The notes under the pieces were generated by a model, which did no database searches, was not told where the DNA came from, and saw nothing but the letters and a program-made list of their open reading frames with translations. Both the position numbers and the translations under genes were made by a program. Shown here one piece after another: positions 6,035-7,644 of a DNA stretch of 7,644 nt; the first letter of the stretch is position 1; every line of letters begins with the position of its first letter. This stretch comes from an uncultured Lachnospiraceae bacterium (GTDB lineage Bacteria; Bacillota; Clostridia; Lachnospirales; Lachnospiraceae): contig CAMNQN010000160.1 of the NCBI GenBank assembly GCA_946549155.1, positions 1 through 7,644 of the forward strand. Direction: 5' to 3'.

Positions 6035-7447
6035 ATGTTAAAAAAGCGATGGATGGTATGCGCGGCTGCGATGACAGTGCTCACGCTGGCGGCCGGTATG
6101 ACTGCAGCAGCTTCCGAAGAGGAAAAGAATGTACATGCGTTCAGCATTGATATGACAGATAATAACAATGAGGCGTGGGAGAACATCGCCATGACCAATG
6201 ATGATGAGGTGAAGACCGGACTGAATATCCGGGAAGCAGCCAGCTCTGACAGCCAGGTGATTGCCTGCATATACCGCGGCGGTGCGGTGAAGGTGATTCA
6301 TAAGGGTGACCAGTGGACGGAAGTGGAAGTGGGAGATGCCACCGGGTTTGTGAAGAATGAGTATCTGATCTACGGCACGGAGGCCAAGGGCCTGGCGGAA
6401 TACTACGGCGTATACGGCGTGGAGGCTTCCTGGGACGATGTGCATGTATTTGAGCAGCCGGATGCGGATGCCCCGATTATTTATACAGCGGAGGCTGGAG
6501 AGAAGTTTGAGCTTCTGGAAAATCAGGGCCATTGGCAGAAGGTGAAGTTTGAGGACACGGAGGCGTATGTTTCTATCGAGGATGTGACCAGCGTGATCCT
6601 GGTGGACGATCTGGTGATTGTGGACGAGCCCTACAGCACCTCGGAGGATACCTATGAGGAGCCCTCCTACAGTGAGGATACATCCTATACGGATAACAGC
6701 TCCACAGATACCAGCTATGATAACAGCTCCACAGGCAATTCCGGCACGAACAATAATGTGGGCAGCAGCGGTTCCACTGGTACGGATACTCCTGCTACAG
6801 AGGCCCCGGCCACGGAGCCGGATACTTCCGCGGATGACGGCGATGACAGCTATGATGACGATGATGCGGAATACGACGATGATATTTATACCGACGACAC
6901 AGTGGTAGATACAGAGGATACTACCGGTGACGACTCCTCCGATGAATATGTGGAGGAGGTTGAGGATGCTGAAGAGTATGTAGAGGAGAACGCCGCGGCG
7001 GGTGAGACCTACACCGAGGATACCTATACCGACGACACCTATGCGGATGAGAGCTACACCGATGATACTTACGCAGAGGAAGGCTATGTGGAGGAGACAG
7101 AAGCCAGCAGTTCCTCCTCCAGCGATCTGGATCTGATGGCGGCCATCATTTACTGTGAGGCGGGAAATCAGAGCTATGAAGGTATGGTGGCGGTAGGAGC
7201 GGTGGTGATGAACCGTGTGTACAGTTCCTCTTTTCCGAATACCATCAGCGAAGTGATTTACCAGAGCGGTCAGTTTACGCCGGCTTCCTCCGGAGCACTG
7301 GATGGTGCATTGGCCAGCGGTGTCCCCAGCACCTGCTATGACGCGGCTTCTGCGGCGATGGCCGGAGAAAATCCGGTGGGCGGCGCGCTCTACTTCAATG
7401 CAGGCTCCGGTTCCGGGATGCAGATTGGAGATCACCAGTTCTATTAA
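6035..7447 (+). CDS. Secreted SH3b-domain cell wall hydrolase (SleB type)
   Basis: Predicted exported peptidoglycan hydrolase of 470 aa. A signal peptide (MLKKR, hydrophobic core, likely cut after A26 in TAAA-S) is followed by an SH3b domain (about 59-112, VKTGLNIREAA to GFVKNEYL) and a second, divergent SH3-like unit (about 125-185). A long Asp/Glu/Thr/Ser/Tyr-rich linker (about 190-362) leads to a complete C-terminal Hydrolase_2/SleB domain (364-470) with IIYCEAGNQSYEG (probable catalytic E375), VAVGAVVMNRV, and the terminal GDHQFY. SleB founders act on spore cortex; this architecture with SH3b domains and a sigma-A promoter suggests a vegetative wall enzyme (inference). Start: ATG 6035 has GGGGAGG (6019-6025) at 9-nt spacing. 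The in-frame GTG 6002 lies inside a leader hairpin without a good ribosome site, so it is rejected. Confidence 0.93.
   Translation: MLKKRWMVCAAAMTVLTLAAGMTAAASEEEKNVHAFSIDMTDNNNEAWENIAMTNDDEVKTGLNIREAASSDSQVIACIYRGGAVKVIHKGDQWTEVEVGDATGFVKNEYLIYGTEAKGLAEYYGVYGVEASWDDVHVFEQPDADAPIIYTAEAGEKFELLENQGHWQKVKFEDTEAYVSIEDVTSVILVDDLVIVDEPYSTSEDTYEEPSYSEDTSYTDNSSTDTSYDNSSTGNSGTNNNVGSSGSTGTDTPATEAPATEPDTSADDGDDSYDDDDAEYDDDIYTDDTVVDTEDTTGDDSSDEYVEEVEDAEEYVEENAAAGETYTEDTYTDDTYADESYTDDTYAEEGYVEETEASSSSSSDLDLMAAIIYCEAGNQSYEGMVAVGAVVMNRVYSSSFPNTISEVIYQSGQFTPASSGALDGALASGVPSTCYDAASAAMAGENPVGGALYFNAGSGSGMQIGDHQFY
7007..7096 (+). repeat. Six 15-bp tandem units in the hydrolase linker
   Basis: Six consecutive in-frame units encode TYTED, TYTDD, TYADE, SYTDD, TYAEE and GYVEE. 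The spacing is exact while the codons have drifted (ACC/ACT/AGC, TAC/TAT, GAT/GAC/GAG). This suggests an old slippage-type expansion, now under protein-level constraint. The repeat forms the end of the acidic spacer next to the catalytic domain. Confidence 0.85.
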
Positions 7448-7464
7448 TGACTCAGACATGAAAA

Positions 7465-7473
7465 TGATATAAT
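7465..7473 (+). promoter_or_regulatory. Extended -10 promoter-like motif
   Basis: TG-a-TATAAT is a perfect extended -10, 18 bp after the hydrolase stop codon. The -35 region is poor (TTAATG at 7444-7449). A start near 7480 would run straight into the terminator at 7486-7512, so it may be fortuitous or may feed read-through into the repeat at 7514. Confidence 0.25.
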
Positions 7474-7485
7474 TCCAGGAAAAAG

Positions 7486-7512
7486 ACCACACCTCCCCAG
7501 TGTGGTTTTTTT
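7486..7512 (+). terminator. Rho-independent terminator after the cell wall hydrolase
   Basis: A perfect 7-bp stem ACCACAC (7486-7492) with GTGTGGT (7500-7506) has a 7-nt loop and is followed by a run of seven T's (7506-7512). A-rich sequence before the stem could give weak function in the other direction. It sits about 40 bp after the stop codon and directly before the right repeat copy. Confidence 0.93.
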
Positions 7513-7513
7513 C

Positions 7514-7628
7514 GTGTTTGGTTAATTAAGAGGACGCAGGAAGAGGCGGGCGCGCAGGGCCACAAGCAGCTGGAAAATAACTCCGGATGCCAAGAAAATC
7601 TAAGATGCAGCCGGGCGAAAATTTCGGG
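7514..7628 (+). repeat. Dispersed intergenic repeat, right copy
   Basis: The plus-strand counterpart of the left repeat, starting GTGTTTGGTTAA and followed by GAGGACGCAGGAAGAGGC at 7530. The first 50 core positions differ from the left copy at only two sites; the middle (about core 51-66) is the variable part; the last 14 nt, GGCGAAAATTTCGG, are identical. After 7628 the copies diverge: here the sequence is CACCGGGGCGGTTCGC, cut by the window end, which may be the first arm of a hairpin with a TTCG loop. Both copies have their 5' ends facing the four-gene block. Confidence 0.85.
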
Positions 7629-7644
7629 CACCGGGGCGGTTCGC

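Noticed and set aside
7007..7096. CRISPR-like short regular repeats
   Set aside because: The units are contiguous, 15 bp, in frame and without spacers; they encode a protein linker.
6038..7492. 484-codon open frame on the minus strand across the hydrolase gene
   Set aside because: It mirrors the low-complexity GAT/GAC/ACC codons of the real gene, its product is an implausible Ile/Val/His/Arg-rich sequence without known domains, and the sense frame has clear signal peptide, SH3b and SleB domains.
39..7628. Composite transposon or integrative element bounded by the inverted repeats
   Set aside because: The cargo is core housekeeping genes with no transposase or integrase, no target duplication can be seen, and codon use is uniform.

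Overview
The window reads as chromosomal DNA of a GC-rich Clostridia bacterium, most probably a Lachnospiraceae member (inference from the protein sequences, the dnaE-pfkA order, strong AGGAGG-type ribosome binding sites and sigma-A promoters with 17-bp spacers). All four genes are on the + strand and look intact.

Layout: 1-156 holds a minus-strand copy of an intergenic repeat; 157-320 is the dnaE leader; 321-3803 is the DNA polymerase III alpha subunit (dnaE); a 78-bp gap with its own promoter leads to 6-phosphofructokinase (pfkA, 3882-4856); a strong terminator closes that unit at 4887-4945. A SpoU/TrmH-family RNA 2'-O-ribose methyltransferase follows (5010-5783). Then comes a 251-bp control region (consensus promoter, WalR-like half-sites, structured leader) and a secreted SH3b/SleB-type cell wall hydrolase (6035-7447), closed by a terminator at 7486-7512. 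A second copy of the repeat, inverted relative to the first, occupies 7514-7628, and the window ends inside what looks like its terminal hairpin.

The genes serve chromosome replication, glycolysis, RNA modification and cell wall remodelling. dnaE and pfkA can be co-transcribed because no terminator separates them, while pfkA can also be transcribed alone. The methyltransferase and the hydrolase appear to be separate units.

The least explained feature is the repeat pair: about 115-118 nt, about 88% identical over a 99-102 nt core, outward-pointing, intergenic, without a transposase, and followed by a hairpin (left) or an apparent half-hairpin (right) whose sequence differs between copies. I do not recognise it. 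It could be a dispersed structured RNA or a REP/MITE-like DNA element.
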